DNA from: Pseudomonadota bacterium
GTDB taxonomy: Bacteria; Pseudomonadota; Alphaproteobacteria; Micavibrionales; Micavibrionaceae
Reading direction: 5' to 3'
DNA length: 55,421 nucleotides
Assembly: GCA_963204715.1 (NCBI GenBank)
Contig: CAUJHK010000076.1
Coordinates: 1-55,421 of the forward strand
Part shown: piece after piece, positions 18,380 to 27,799 of the stretch
Numbering within the stretch: position 1 is the stretch's first letter
Layout: each line of letters opens with the position of its first letter
Position numbers and translations under genes: made by a program
The notes under the pieces: model-generated
Database searches by the model: none
What the model was told of the DNA's origin: nothing
What the model saw: only the letters and a program-made list of their open reading frames with translations

Positions 18380-20209
18380 ATGTGTGGAATTATCGCGATA
18401 TTGGGAAAAGAAAATGCGGCGCCAAGGCTGGTCGAAGGCCTTCGCAGACTGGAATATAGGGGTTATGATTCTGCTGGCATTGCCTGCCTCGTGGATGGAA
18501 AAATTGAACGCCGCCGCGCCGAAGGCAAGCTTGTCAATCTGGACAACAAGCTAAAAAAAGAACCTCTGGCAGGCAATATAGGCATTGGCCACACACGCTG
18601 GGCTACGCATGGCGGGCCGACTGAAAACAACGCCCACCCGCATGCCACGGACAAGGTTGCGGTTGTGCACAACGGTATCATCGAAAATTATCGCGAACTA
18701 AAAGAGGAGCTGTCGGCTCACCAATGCCGTTTTGTGACAGATACGGATACCGAAGTCATCGCGCATCTGGTTACGCACAATTTAACACAAGGCATGTCCG
18801 CACAAGACGCTGCCGATGCCGCCATCAATAGGCTGGAAGGGGCTTACGCTATCGCTATAATGTTTGCGGGCAATGATGATTTGATTGTCGGCGCGCGTCA
18901 GGGCACACCATTGGCCGTGGGTTATGGGCAGGGGGAGATGTATCTGGGGTCAGACTCATACGCCCTCGCTTCTCTCACGCGCAAAGTAACATTTTTAGAA
19001 GATGGTGACAGGGTGTCTGTTACAAAGAGCGGCGTTCGCATTTACAACAAAGCCAATGATAATGTTGAACGCCCCATCCGCATCACGGCGCAAAGCGGCG
19101 CGACGACGGGCAAAGGCCCATATCCCCATTTTATGCTTAAAGAAATTTATGAACAGCCTGAGGTGATAGGCGATACGCTCAATTCTTTCGTCAATCCCGC
19201 CACGGGGCAGATTATGATGCCGGATGATATGATGGCTGCCCTTATGGCTGCACCACGTATAACGCTTATTGCCTGCGGTACGGCCTCGTATGCATGTTTT
19301 GTTGCCAAATATTGGTTTGAGCAGGTCGCGCGTGTATCATGCGAAGTGGATATAGCCTCCGAGTTCCGTTATCGCGAAGCCCCCATGGTTGATGACGGCG
19401 TAGCGATTTTTGTATCGCAGTCGGGTGAAACGCTCGATACGTTAGAGGCTCTTCGTTACTGCAAACGCCAAAATCAAAAAATACTTTCTATCGTCAATAC
19501 CATCGAAAGCACCATTGAGCGGGAATCAAACTTTGTGCTTCATACGCTGGCGGGGCCAGAAATTGGTGTGGCCTCCACCAAGGCGTTTACAACACAGCTG
19601 ACCACGCTGGCCTGCCTTGCACTAGCGCTGGCCTCACAAAAAGGCGTGATGGACAATGACAAGACGGTTACTTACACCGACGCCTTAAGGTCACTTCCCA
19701 AACAGGCCGCCGCTATTCTAAACCATGATGGTGCAATCAAAGACATCGCCAAAGAGGTTTATCAGGTGCGGGATATGCTCTATCTCGGGCGTGGGTCGCT
19801 CTACCCCATTGCGCTAGAAGGGGCGTTAAAATTAAAAGAGATTTCCTATATCCATGCCGAAGGATACGCGGCGGGGGAGATGAAGCACGGCCCCATCGCG
19901 CTCATTGATGAAAACGTGCCGGTTGTTGTGGTTGCACCAGGCAATGATGTTTTGTATGAAAAGACTGCCAGCAACGTCCAAGAAACTGTGGCGCGCGGGG
20001 GCAAAATTATTTTGTTTTCCGATGCGGCCGGCGTTCAAAAAATGAAGGCACAATCAACATGGTCTGTCACTTTGGGTGAGGTTCATCCTTTTGTTGCGCC
20101 TATTTTATATTCCCTGCCTGTGCAGCTTTTGGCCTATCATATTGCGGTGGCCAAAGGTACGGATGTGGATCAACCAAGAAACCTTGCCAAATCCGTTACG
20201 GTTGAATAA
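18380..20209 (+). CDS. glmS: glutamine--fructose-6-phosphate aminotransferase (isomerizing)
   Basis: GlmS makes glucosamine-6-phosphate from fructose-6-phosphate and glutamine, the entry to UDP-GlcNAc. The 609-residue protein starts MCGIIAILG, with Cys2 as the glutaminase nucleophile once Met is removed. It has GHTRWATHGGP and HNGIIENY in the class II amidotransferase domain (1-240). Two SIS domains follow (CGTASYAC, SQSGETLDT, GRGSLYPIALEGALKLKE), and the end reads DQPRNLAKSVTVE. No glmS ribozyme is possible in the two-base gap after glmU. Confidence 0.98.
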   Translation: MCGIIAILGKENAAPRLVEGLRRLEYRGYDSAGIACLVDGKIERRRAEGKLVNLDNKLKKEPLAGNIGIGHTRWATHGGPTENNAHPHATDKVAVVHNGIIENYRELKEELSAHQCRFVTDTDTEVIAHLVTHNLTQGMSAQDAADAAINRLEGAYAIAIMFAGNDDLIVGARQGTPLAVGYGQGEMYLGSDSYALASLTRKVTFLEDGDRVSVTKSGVRIYNKANDNVERPIRITAQSGATTGKGPYPHFMLKEIYEQPEVIGDTLNSFVNPATGQIMMPDDMMAALMAAPRITLIACGTASYACFVAKYWFEQVARVSCEVDIASEFRYREAPMVDDGVAIFVSQSGETLDTLEALRYCKRQNQKILSIVNTIESTIERESNFVLHTLAGPEIGVASTKAFTTQLTTLACLALALASQKGVMDNDKTVTYTDALRSLPKQAAAILNHDGAIKDIAKEVYQVRDMLYLGRGSLYPIALEGALKLKEISYIHAEGYAAGEMKHGPIALIDENVPVVVVAPGNDVLYEKTASNVQETVARGGKIILFSDAAGVQKMKAQSTWSVTLGEVHPFVAPILYSLPVQLLAYHIAVAKGTDVDQPRNLAKSVTVE

Positions 20210-20221
20210 AATACTTATCCT

Positions 20222-20899
20222 ATGATGCCAAAACCTGTTTCCAGACTCCTGTGGTTGTTTTTACCCATTGCTTTTATGGTTGTGCAAGTGGCGTGCGAGT
20301 TGCTGCTGCCGCCCAATACTCTAGAAACTATGCACTCTGAAAACGGTACGCATGAGTTGTTAGAGGCTCTGGTATCGGGCTTGGCATTTTGTACGGCGGT
20401 GTCCCTAATTTTCAAAATAGACTGGTCGCGCCAGACATTAGTGGGTGCGGCGGTGATTATGGCGGCTTTGGGCACGTTTTATATCACGGGAGAAGAAATA
20501 AGCTGGGGGCAACATATCGCCTCCTGGTCCACGCCAGAGTTCTGGGAAAGCGTCAATGATCAAGGCGAAACCAACCTGCACAACACGTCAGACTGGCTGG
20601 ATCAAAAGCCCCGTATTCTTTTGTATGTGGGCATTGTCGTGGGAGGCTTGCTTGTTCCCTTGTTGCAGAAATTCGCTCCGCATAGGCTACCAGCAAAATT
20701 CTCCGCTCTATATCCGTCCAGTAAACTGGTGCCAACGGCGTTGGGGGTTGTGATTCCTGACCAGATTCAGTCCATTTCTGAACAGATTATCTATGGCGGC
20801 TTCTTCGTGAGGGTCAGCGAGGTGCAGGAGGTCTATATGTACTACTTCGTGCTTTTGTATTTGCTTGATTTAAGAAACCGGGAATTTTCTCAAGAATAA
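20222..20899 (+). CDS. polytopic membrane protein with EEISWGQ motif
   Basis: The 225-residue protein has four to five hydrophobic segments (about 8-25, 50-65, 75-95, 135-155 and 190-215). The loop after the third has EEISWGQHIASWSTPEFW followed by QGETNLHN. This EEISWGQ...NLHN pattern recurs in uncharacterised bacterial membrane proteins; I know of no function. It begins 12 bases after glmS and may be read through from it. Confidence 0.75.
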   Translation: MMPKPVSRLLWLFLPIAFMVVQVACELLLPPNTLETMHSENGTHELLEALVSGLAFCTAVSLIFKIDWSRQTLVGAAVIMAALGTFYITGEEISWGQHIASWSTPEFWESVNDQGETNLHNTSDWLDQKPRILLYVGIVVGGLLVPLLQKFAPHRLPAKFSALYPSSKLVPTALGVVIPDQIQSISEQIIYGGFFVRVSEVQEVYMYYFVLLYLLDLRNREFSQE

Positions 20900-21100
20900 A
20901 TACATGTTTCCATAAGTTTGTAACATAACCTATTGACTTAAAACAAAAATACAGTTTTTTCGTAAAATAAAAACTTGCTTTTTTCCTAATTTTAGTGTTT
21001 ACTCATACACACACAAAAGACAAACAGTCTCTCAAAGCCAGTAAACTAGGGGCCAGTAAGAGAACGAGAATAGTCTTTAAAAAAGGCGTTTGGTTTTTAT

Positions 21101-21649
21101 ATGAGCAGCATCGAGAGTTCACTGTTATGGCCGCCCAAGGGCTGGCCACAATTTGACCAGATTGAAAAATCTTTCGGTCAGGCTGTTGCCAAAAGCATTT
21201 CCAGCGCGCGCATTTACGGCCTGTCGTACAAAATTGAAACTGTCCCTTTGGTGCGTCAGGAAACGCGCCTGCTCTGCCACCACATTGCTATTGATGGCTG
21301 GGAATATTCTATTTTGAACGAAAGTACCGAATACCCTGTCCTGTCTTTTACCGTGACAGACAGGTTTGACATGACCCAGCCTCAAGAATTCTTTTTGTCT
21401 GACATCAGGTCATATTCTTCGGCCATTCCCCATACGCGCCGCTCGGCCAGCCGTGTCGTAAGCGCGGCTTTGTTTCTTATTCATCAGATTGAAAACGGGC
21501 AAGTGCCTGATGTGAATCGTGTCTTGCGGGTGTATAAGCTTCATCCCTCGCAGGCGTTTTTGTATAAAAAAGACCGCCCATTGTCTTTGAATTTGCAAAA
21601 AGCGTTTGAAGGCGTGTGGGAAAAGTCAACGGGCTCGCATCAGGGTTAA
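21101..21649 (+). CDS. hypothetical protein, 182 aa
   Basis: The product is a soluble protein without signal or membrane segments. It has a mixed alpha/beta look, with RLLCHHIAIDGWEYSILN in the middle and an Arg/Ser-rich RRSASRVVSAALFLIHQ helix after it. I do not recognise the family. The preceding 200 bases (20900-21100) are AT-rich and hold no gene that I can see. Only a weak ribosome site precedes the ATG. Confidence 0.65.
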   Translation: MSSIESSLLWPPKGWPQFDQIEKSFGQAVAKSISSARIYGLSYKIETVPLVRQETRLLCHHIAIDGWEYSILNESTEYPVLSFTVTDRFDMTQPQEFFLSDIRSYSSAIPHTRRSASRVVSAALFLIHQIENGQVPDVNRVLRVYKLHPSQAFLYKKDRPLSLNLQKAFEGVWEKSTGSHQG

Positions 21650-21718
21650 GCCCCTTTTATATTGACATAACTTAATAAGTCTGTTTTTTATAACCCTACA
21701 TTGATAGGAGTTTTTAAA

Positions 21719-22033
21719 ATGTCAGAATCCAGGCAATCTCTATTTGAGCAGTTTCAAAAATTTGCAGAGAAAATATGCGATATTCGAAAAAATTTCGCGC
21801 GTGATTTGTCGTCTTCTGGTTTAAGCTCAGATGAAATTTCAAGAATTGAAAATCCCACACGCGAAAACTTTTCTGAAATAACTTTGGCCCAGCTGTCCGC
21901 CTATTTATTTACCTTTGGCTATGAAATGACATTTACTCAAACTGGCACTGGAAAGCTGAGTTCTGAGCCAATAAAACTGACATTGGGGTTAAAACCGATA
22001 ACACAAAAAGTTTCAGCGATTACACCCCGCTGA
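21719..22033 (+). CDS. small protein with XRE-type helix-turn-helix pattern
   Basis: The product has 104 residues from ATG at 21719, with ATAGGAG eight bases upstream; an in-frame start 18 bases earlier lacks a site. The segment SSDEISRIENPTRENFSEIT followed by LAQLSAYLFTFGYEMTF resembles the C-terminal half of XRE-type DNA-binding domains, including those of HigA-like antitoxins. No toxin-like partner is adjacent. A possible -35 TTGACA lies at 21664. Function is uncertain. Confidence 0.6.
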   Translation: MSESRQSLFEQFQKFAEKICDIRKNFARDLSSSGLSSDEISRIENPTRENFSEITLAQLSAYLFTFGYEMTFTQTGTGKLSSEPIKLTLGLKPITQKVSAITPR

Positions 22034-22050
22034 TGTTGGCGCACTCATTC

Positions 22051-22905
22051 TCACGAAGATTTTTGTAACAACATGGTCATCCACTCGTCTTGCGGGAATT
22101 CCTTGACCAGTTTTAATCCATGGGGCGTGTAAGCCTTTAAAACATCCTGCGCCAACTCTTTAAGAGTGCCCGATAAAATCAAATACCCGTTTTGCGCTAA
22201 TGCTTTTGATTGCTCTTCTGCCATAACAATAAGCGGCCCTGCCAGAATATTGGCGATGATAAAATCATAAGGCGCATTTTGCCAGACGGGGGATTGTTCC
22301 TCATATCCCTCGCTTTGGTAGCAATCAACATTGGTGATGTTGTTGGCCTCCATGTGACGCTTTGAAACAACAACACATTCAGGGTCATTGTCGGCGGCAT
22401 GGACAAGGACATCAGGCCATAGTTTGGCAGCAGTAGCGGCCAAAATGCCTGACCCACATCCCATATCCAAAATATTACGGGGTGAGCAGCCAGCTTCTTT
22501 CACATGTTCAATCGCCCTCATGCATTGCGCGGTTGTGCCGTGCTCGCCAGACCCAAATGCCGTGGCAGCCTCTATCATCAAGGGAATAAAATCTGATGGC
22601 GGCGCATCTGTGTAATGTGACCCATAGATAAAAAATGACCCCACGCTAAAAGGCGGCAGCGCGCGATAGCTTTCGGCCAGCCAGTCTTTGTCTTCCAAGG
22701 TTTCGACAACAAAATCATCAAACAAAGATGTTGGGAGATTTAGGTTTTTGGCAATGGTTTCAAATTCGCTTTGGATGTCTGTTGAGCTTGGCTCATAATC
22801 AAACGTCCATAAAAAATCCCATAATCCTTTGCTCTTTTTGGATGAATAGGATAAAGCCTTTTCATCAAACGCGTCGGCAAAAAAGCCGGTTTGGTCATCC
22901 ACCAA
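22051..22905 (-). CDS. prmA: ribosomal protein L11 methyltransferase
   Basis: PrmA trimethylates ribosomal protein L11 using SAM. The protein has the substrate linker LEDKDW, then FGSGEHGTTAQCMRAIEH, the SAM-binding ILDMGCGSGILAA, and FIIANILAGPL. These are PrmA hallmarks. The listed start is TTG at 22905. The frame stays open further upstream to 22960 and encodes TLTLCLKADLVDDQTGFF, which looks like the first strand of the PrmA N-terminal domain. No ATG, GTG or TTG lies in that extension, so the true start may be a rare codon such as ATC (see findings). It follows the FYDLN gene on the same strand. Confidence 0.92.
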   Translation of the reverse strand: MVDDQTGFFADAFDEKALSYSSKKSKGLWDFLWTFDYEPSSTDIQSEFETIAKNLNLPTSLFDDFVVETLEDKDWLAESYRALPPFSVGSFFIYGSHYTDAPPSDFIPLMIEAATAFGSGEHGTTAQCMRAIEHVKEAGCSPRNILDMGCGSGILAATAAKLWPDVLVHAADNDPECVVVSKRHMEANNITNVDCYQSEGYEEQSPVWQNAPYDFIIANILAGPLIVMAEEQSKALAQNGYLILSGTLKELAQDVLKAYTPHGLKLVKEFPQDEWMTMLLQKSS

Positions 22906-22952
22906 ATCGGCTTTTAAGCAAAGTGTTAGGGTGTAATAGACAGGTCCGATTC

Positions 22953-23345
22953 TTACTTGTCCTCGTCTTCTTCGGCGATGTCTTCTTCAATGTCATCATC
23001 GTCCAGATCATCAAGGTCATCGTCCAAATCGTCAATGTCGTCATCAATTTCAAGGACGTCTTCGTCCTCATCATCGGAATCTTCATCAATGTCCTCAAGG
23101 CTGACAGTTTCCTCATCGGCCTCAATCTCATCTTCATCGTCTGCAACAACGGCCACGACAACTTCGTCTTCAACTTCTTCTTCGTCCACGACATCTGCAG
23201 GCAAGCGTCCACGGCGGGATTTTACCTTTATCTCGCCCGTGAATTCGGTGCTACAGCTGGGGCAGATGATGGGCTTTTTGTTCAGGTCGTAAAAGCGCGC
23301 GCCGCAGCTCATACAAATACGTTTTAGTCCTTTTAGGTCGGCCAA
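22953..23345 (-). CDS. FYDLN acidic zinc-ribbon protein (TIGR02300-like)
   Basis: This is a small alphaproteobacterial protein of unknown function. The N-terminal part has two CxxC pairs (CMSCG and CPSCS) around the name-giving FYDLNKKPI, so it probably binds zinc. The rest, from about residue 55, is almost only Asp and Glu. I place the start at TTG (23345), because GGAGGG lies just upstream and the product MADLKGLKRIC then matches the family start. An ATG 12 bases earlier overlaps that ribosome site and has none of its own. The acidic tail makes a Ser-rich open frame on the other strand, which is not a gene. Confidence 0.9.
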   Translation of the reverse strand: MADLKGLKRICMSCGARFYDLNKKPIICPSCSTEFTGEIKVKSRRGRLPADVVDEEEVEDEVVVAVVADDEDEIEADEETVSLEDIDEDSDDEDEDVLEIDDDIDDLDDDLDDLDDDDIEEDIAEEDEDK

Positions 23346-23544
23346 GGTGCCCTCCATATAAAAATCATTTTAAAGCGGTTCTTTGTTGCCTATTATGGGG
23401 GGGATGTCAAACGAAACCTAGGTTTTGCGGCTCTGCAAAACAGAATTTTGACCCATACGGGAGCCTACGCTGTTTATTTCTTAACCCATTCATAGTATTA
23501 TAAAATTTCAATAAGACTCAGCTTCCCACACGGAGATTCATACC

Positions 23545-24672
23545 ATGCAAAAACCAGTTGTCATATGCGGCTATAAACGAAGCCCTTTTCACTTTGCCGG
23601 CAAAGGCGCGCTCGCGGGCGTTCGCCCTGATGATATGGCGGCGGAGGTGATAAAGGCTCTTATTTCTTCTACGGGCGTAAACCCTGCGGATATTGAAGAT
23701 ATTTTGATGGGTTGTGCGTTTCCAGAGGCCGAGCAAGGCTTTAACCTTGCCAAAATCGTTGCGCAATTGTCGGGGCTGCCAAATTCTGTGGCGGGGGCGA
23801 CCGTGAATCGTTTTTGTGGATCCTCCATGACCACCATCCAAATGGCGGCGGGATATATTCAAATGGATGCGGGGGATGTGTTTATCTGCGCGGGCGTGGA
23901 ATCCATGACCCGCATTCCGATGGGCGGGTTTAACCCTATGCCCAACCCAAAACTGGGCGAAATTTACCCGCAGGCCTATATCAACATGGGAGAAACAGCT
24001 GAAAATCTGGCCAAGAAATATTCTGTTTCACGCGGTGAGCAAGAAGAATTTGCGGCTCTCTCCCACCAAAAGGCCTCTGCCGCACGCACGAGCGGAAAAT
24101 TCAATGATGAAATCGTTCCTATCAATGGTGTAACCGAAGATGGCACTATCCGCGAAGGCACAACGGCACAAACACTCGCAGGCCTAAAACTTGCCTTTGA
24201 TGAAAACGGAACGGTCACGGCGGGAACGGCCTCTCCTTTGACAGATGGCGCGGCGGCGGTTTTGGTATGCTCGGAAGACTATGCGGACAAGCACAAGCTT
24301 CCTAAACTTGCCCGCATTAAATCTGTGGCTGTGGCAGGATGTGCGGCGGAAATTATGGGCATAGGCCCTGTGCCATCATCTCAAAAAGCGTTACAACGCG
24401 CAGGCTTAAAAATATCAGATATTGATATCGTGGAATTGAACGAAGCCTTTGCCGCGCAATCCATCCCCGTCATAAAAGACTTGGGCATTGATACAGCCAA
24501 GCTCAACCTTGATGGCGGCGCGATTGCTATGGGGCATCCGCTGGGCGCTTCTGGTGCGCGTATTGTCGGCAAGCTGGCATCCTTGATGGTGCGGGAGAAA
24601 AAGAAACTCGGCCTCGCCACCATGTGTATCGGCGGCGGCCAAGGGACAGCGATTGTGTTGGAGAAGATATAA
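23545..24672 (+). CDS. fadA: acetyl-CoA C-acyltransferase (3-ketoacyl-CoA thiolase)
   Basis: The enzyme performs thiolytic cleavage in the last step of beta-oxidation. The 375-residue thiolase has the acyl-accepting Cys91 in NRFCGSSMTTIQ, the conserved NEAFAAQ, GHPLGASGARIVG with the active His, and MCIGGGQGTAIVLE with the second Cys. It ends 0 bases before the fadN start, so the two form a two-gene operon equivalent to fadBA. The 190-base upstream gap has an inverted repeat at 23422-23441. Confidence 0.93.
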   Translation: MQKPVVICGYKRSPFHFAGKGALAGVRPDDMAAEVIKALISSTGVNPADIEDILMGCAFPEAEQGFNLAKIVAQLSGLPNSVAGATVNRFCGSSMTTIQMAAGYIQMDAGDVFICAGVESMTRIPMGGFNPMPNPKLGEIYPQAYINMGETAENLAKKYSVSRGEQEEFAALSHQKASAARTSGKFNDEIVPINGVTEDGTIREGTTAQTLAGLKLAFDENGTVTAGTASPLTDGAAAVLVCSEDYADKHKLPKLARIKSVAVAGCAAEIMGIGPVPSSQKALQRAGLKISDIDIVELNEAFAAQSIPVIKDLGIDTAKLNLDGGAIAMGHPLGASGARIVGKLASLMVREKKKLGLATMCIGGGQGTAIVLEKI

Positions 24673-27075
24673 ATGACCATTCAAAAAGTTTGCGTTATAG
24701 GGTCTGGCGTGATGGGAAGCGGTATAGCGGCGCAGGTCGCGAACGCGGGTATTCCTGTTGTGCTTTTGGATATAGTGCCGCGCGATATTAAAGACGGCGA
24801 GGACAGAAACAAGTTTGCGAAGGGCGCGATAGAACGCATGTTAAAAACAGACCCTGCGCCCTTTATGTCCCCGCGCAACGCAAAATTGATTACGCCAGCA
24901 AATCTGGAAGATGATCTGGAGCTGTTGCGTGATTGTGACTGGGTGGTGGAGGTTGTACTCGAAGATTTAAACATCAAACACACAACATACGAAAAAATTA
25001 CACCCTATTTGAAAAAAGGGGCGATAGTGTCATCCAACACATCGACCATTCCTTTGGAAATGCTCACCCAAAAAATGAAGCCTGAGCATAAAAAGAATTT
25101 TCTAATCACGCACTTTTTCAACCCGCCACGTTATTTGCGATTGCTTGAAATTGTGACTGGCAAAGACACGGACCCTGCCAAGGCAAAAGAAGTCATTGAG
25201 TTTTGTGATGTCAAGCTCGGCAAGGGCGTCGTGAAATGCAAAGACACACCAGGCTTTATCGTGAACCGTATCCTGACATTTTTTATGCAGTCCGCACTGA
25301 ATGTTGCGGTGTCTGATAATGTTTCCATTGAGGTGGCCGATGCGGTGTTAAGCAAACCTGTGGGCATTCCAAAAACGGGCGTGTTCGGGTTGATTGATTT
25401 GGTGGGTGTGGATTTAATGCCGCATTTGGCGCACAGCCTTTTAACGACGCTGCCAGAAGGCGACCAGTATAGAAAAATTTATAAAGATTACCCCTTTATT
25501 GATGGCATGATAAAGGCGGGCTACACGGGACGCAAAGGCAAGGGCGGATTTTATCGCCTCAATCCAGATGGCTCAAAAGAAAAGCAGGCTCTACCGCTAA
25601 CGGATAAACCATTTGATGAAGCGCAATATACAAAAGCCGATAAGCCGAAACTGGCGTCGATGGACGCGGGCAAGCAGGGCCTGCGCGCCGTTGTGGAGGC
25701 TGATGATGTTGGTGGGCGTTACGCATGGAAAGTGCTGCGTGACACGCTGGTCTATGCCGCCTCTCTTGTCCCCGATATTGCGGACAGTGTGGCAGAGGTG
25801 GATGAAGCCATGCGCCTTGGGACAAACTGGAAGCAAGGTCCGTTTGAAATGATTGATGCGCTCGGCGCGTCATGGTTTGCGGGCAAACTAAAAGCTGAAG
25901 GGCTAAGCGTTCCCAAAATTATTACCTCTGTCGGGGATGATAAATTCTATAAGCCCGTGGATGGCAAGCTTCATTATTTTGGCACGGATGGAAAATATCA
26001 CATCGTGCCGCGCGCGAATGGTGTGCTGTTGTTATCTGATATTAAATTATCTTCCAAACCACTTATCAAAACACCCTCCGCGTCTGTCTGGGACATCGGT
26101 GATGGCGTCTTGTGCGTAGAATTTACAGGTAAGATGAACGCGCTGGATGATCAGGTGTTTGAGGCTTATCAGCAGGCTATCAAGCTGATTGGCAAGGGGG
26201 ATGGCGATTACAAGGCCATGGTGATTTATAACGAAGGCTCAAACTTCTCAGCTGGGGCTAATTTGGGCTTGGCCATGTTCGCCATGAATATTGCCCTCTG
26301 GCCGCAGATTGAAGAATTGGTGTCGGGCGGGCAGAAAATTTACAAGGCGCTGAAATACGCACCCTTTCCCGTTGTGGCTGCGCCATCTGGCATGGCTTTG
26401 GGTGGAGGCTGTGAGATTTTGCTGCACGCCGATCATGTGCAGGCGCATGCCGAAACCTATTGCGGCCTTGTCGAAGTTGGCGTGGGGCTTATCCCTGGCT
26501 GGGGTGGGTGTAAGGAGATGCTGCTTCGCTATCAAGAAGAAGAACGCGAGCAGTTTGATAAAAACACAGGCGGGCGCAAGCTATGGTTCTCACCCAAAAA
26601 CACGCCCATGGGCGCAACGCGCAAAGCGTTTGAAACTATTGCCCTTGCCCGCGTGGCAAAATCCGCGCAAGAAGCGAAGGAAATTCGGTATTTGAAAAAA
26701 ACCGACGGCATCACCATGAACCGTGACCGTTTGTTGTTCGATGCCAAGCAAAAGGCACTGGAGCTGGCCAAAGATTATAAGGCACCTGAACCTCATACGG
26801 AAATTCGTTTGCCGGGCGCTTCAGGCCGCTATGCGCTGGACATGGCTGTGGCTGATATGCGCAAAAATGGCAAGGCCACTCCGTATGATGTGACCGTGTC
26901 AGCGGCGGTTGCCAAAGTATTGTCAGGTGGTGACAAGGCAGACTGGACAAAGCCTCTTCATGAGGATGATCTTTATAGATTAGAGCGTGATGAGTTTATG
27001 AAGTTGGTAAAAAACCAAGGCACCATGGCGCGAATTGAATATATGCTCGAAAAAGGCAAGCCCTTGCGGAATTAA
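24673..27075 (+). CDS. fadN: 3-hydroxyacyl-CoA dehydrogenase / enoyl-CoA hydratase (FadN-type)
   Basis: The product is a bifunctional beta-oxidation enzyme of 800 residues. The dehydrogenase comes first: NAD-binding GSGVMGSGIAAQVANAGI (about 9-26), ITHFFNPPRYLRLLEIV with catalytic His, then two C-terminal dehydrogenase repeats. The hydratase domain is at the C-terminal end: SNFSAGANLG forms the oxyanion hole, and GGGCEILLHAD and YCGLVEVGVGLIPGWGG carry the two catalytic Glu. This order is the reverse of E. coli FadB and matches B. subtilis FadN. It begins directly after fadA. Confidence 0.93.
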   Translation: MTIQKVCVIGSGVMGSGIAAQVANAGIPVVLLDIVPRDIKDGEDRNKFAKGAIERMLKTDPAPFMSPRNAKLITPANLEDDLELLRDCDWVVEVVLEDLNIKHTTYEKITPYLKKGAIVSSNTSTIPLEMLTQKMKPEHKKNFLITHFFNPPRYLRLLEIVTGKDTDPAKAKEVIEFCDVKLGKGVVKCKDTPGFIVNRILTFFMQSALNVAVSDNVSIEVADAVLSKPVGIPKTGVFGLIDLVGVDLMPHLAHSLLTTLPEGDQYRKIYKDYPFIDGMIKAGYTGRKGKGGFYRLNPDGSKEKQALPLTDKPFDEAQYTKADKPKLASMDAGKQGLRAVVEADDVGGRYAWKVLRDTLVYAASLVPDIADSVAEVDEAMRLGTNWKQGPFEMIDALGASWFAGKLKAEGLSVPKIITSVGDDKFYKPVDGKLHYFGTDGKYHIVPRANGVLLLSDIKLSSKPLIKTPSASVWDIGDGVLCVEFTGKMNALDDQVFEAYQQAIKLIGKGDGDYKAMVIYNEGSNFSAGANLGLAMFAMNIALWPQIEELVSGGQKIYKALKYAPFPVVAAPSGMALGGGCEILLHADHVQAHAETYCGLVEVGVGLIPGWGGCKEMLLRYQEEEREQFDKNTGGRKLWFSPKNTPMGATRKAFETIALARVAKSAQEAKEIRYLKKTDGITMNRDRLLFDAKQKALELAKDYKAPEPHTEIRLPGASGRYALDMAVADMRKNGKATPYDVTVSAAVAKVLSGGDKADWTKPLHEDDLYRLERDEFMKLVKNQGTMARIEYMLEKGKPLRN

Positions 27076-27138
27076 ATTTTGACATAAGGCGATACGCTTG
27101 TTAAAAATATCCTGCAACAAGCAATCAGGAGCTTTTTT

Positions 27139-27600
27139 ATGAGTGTTCATTTTGATTTAGAAGAATTTTCTTCCGCCTTTGGAAGCGCAAGCGGCAGTCA
27201 GTATAATACAGACCCCAAAAGAAACATTTTCTTTGATAATAAAACCATAGAATTTTCTCGCCGCGCCAATCTTTCTGAAGCCATTATTGCGTATGTTGAT
27301 TCAAAATTTGAAAAGGGTGATTATATTGGGTCTGAAATCTACGGGCAAAAAAATAATAACGCGATAGAAATTTTTTTAAGGCAAAACCCTGAAACGTCTA
27401 TCGAAGATTTATCCGCTGCTATAAAGACTGCGCGGTTGGTACAACAGGCAACCCGCAATGGTCGAAGCCTTGTTGCGGTCTGGGATAGCCTTGCTGTGTC
27501 AAAGACACCCCAAACGATCAAGATTTTGGAATCCACATGGTTCGGGGGTGAAGAGTTGGCGGGGGCTCTACGATCAACGCCTGCAAATCCCGCTTTATAA
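27139..27600 (+). CDS. hypothetical protein, 153 aa
   Basis: The product is soluble, with no signal peptide, no cysteines and no family that I recognise. It has a helical middle part around EDLSAAIKTARLVQQATRNG. The ATG has AGGAG upstream (27127-27131). A shared bidirectional terminator follows at 27623. Confidence 0.65.
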   Translation: MSVHFDLEEFSSAFGSASGSQYNTDPKRNIFFDNKTIEFSRRANLSEAIIAYVDSKFEKGDYIGSEIYGQKNNNAIEIFLRQNPETSIEDLSAAIKTARLVQQATRNGRSLVAVWDSLAVSKTPQTIKILESTWFGGEELAGALRSTPANPAL

Positions 27601-27622
27601 CTTTAGCAAAAAATCCCAATAA

Positions 27623-27647
27623 AAAAGCCGCCCATAAGGCGGCTTTT
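27623..27647. terminator. bidirectional rho-independent terminator
   Basis: GCCGCC (27627-27632) and GGCGGC (27638-27643) form a stem around CATAA, flanked by AAAA and TTTT, so it works in both directions. It lies between the convergent hypothetical gene and the small lipoprotein gene. Confidence 0.85.
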
Positions 27648-27667
27648 AAATGTCTCACAAAGAAAAA

Positions 27668-27799
27668 TTATTTCGTTTGTGCGTGTTCGAATGTTTTGTC
27701 GCCGTTTACAACGCTTTCATCTTGCGCTGCGCCTGTTGCGCAAGCAGCCAAAGACAATACGAGGGCGAGTACAGAAAATAGTTTTACAAATTTTGTCAT
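27668..27799 (-). CDS. small lipoprotein, 43 aa
   Basis: ATG at 27799 follows GGAGAAAAAC and opens a 43-residue frame. The product has a lysine-containing start, a hydrophobic stretch and a lipobox LSLAAC (cleavage before Cys20), then only 24 mature residues, ATGAAQDESVVNGDKTFEHA and three more. It looks like an entericidin-sized lipoprotein but does not match entericidin clearly. It ends 20 bases before the bidirectional terminator. Confidence 0.75.
   Translation of the reverse strand: MTKFVKLFSVLALVLSLAACATGAAQDESVVNGDKTFEHAQTK

Noticed and set aside
18377-18380. glmS ribozyme before glmS
   Set aside because: Only two bases separate glmU from glmS, so there is no room for it.
22957-23292. 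Ser-rich open frame on the plus strand
   Set aside because: It is the exact antisense of the Asp/Glu-rich tail of the FYDLN protein; the low-complexity composition explains the open frame.
23422-23441. Inverted repeat GTTTTGC/GCAAAAC upstream of fadA as a FadR site
   Set aside because: It does not resemble a FadR or PsrA operator that I know, and no T-run follows, so neither operator nor terminator can be claimed.
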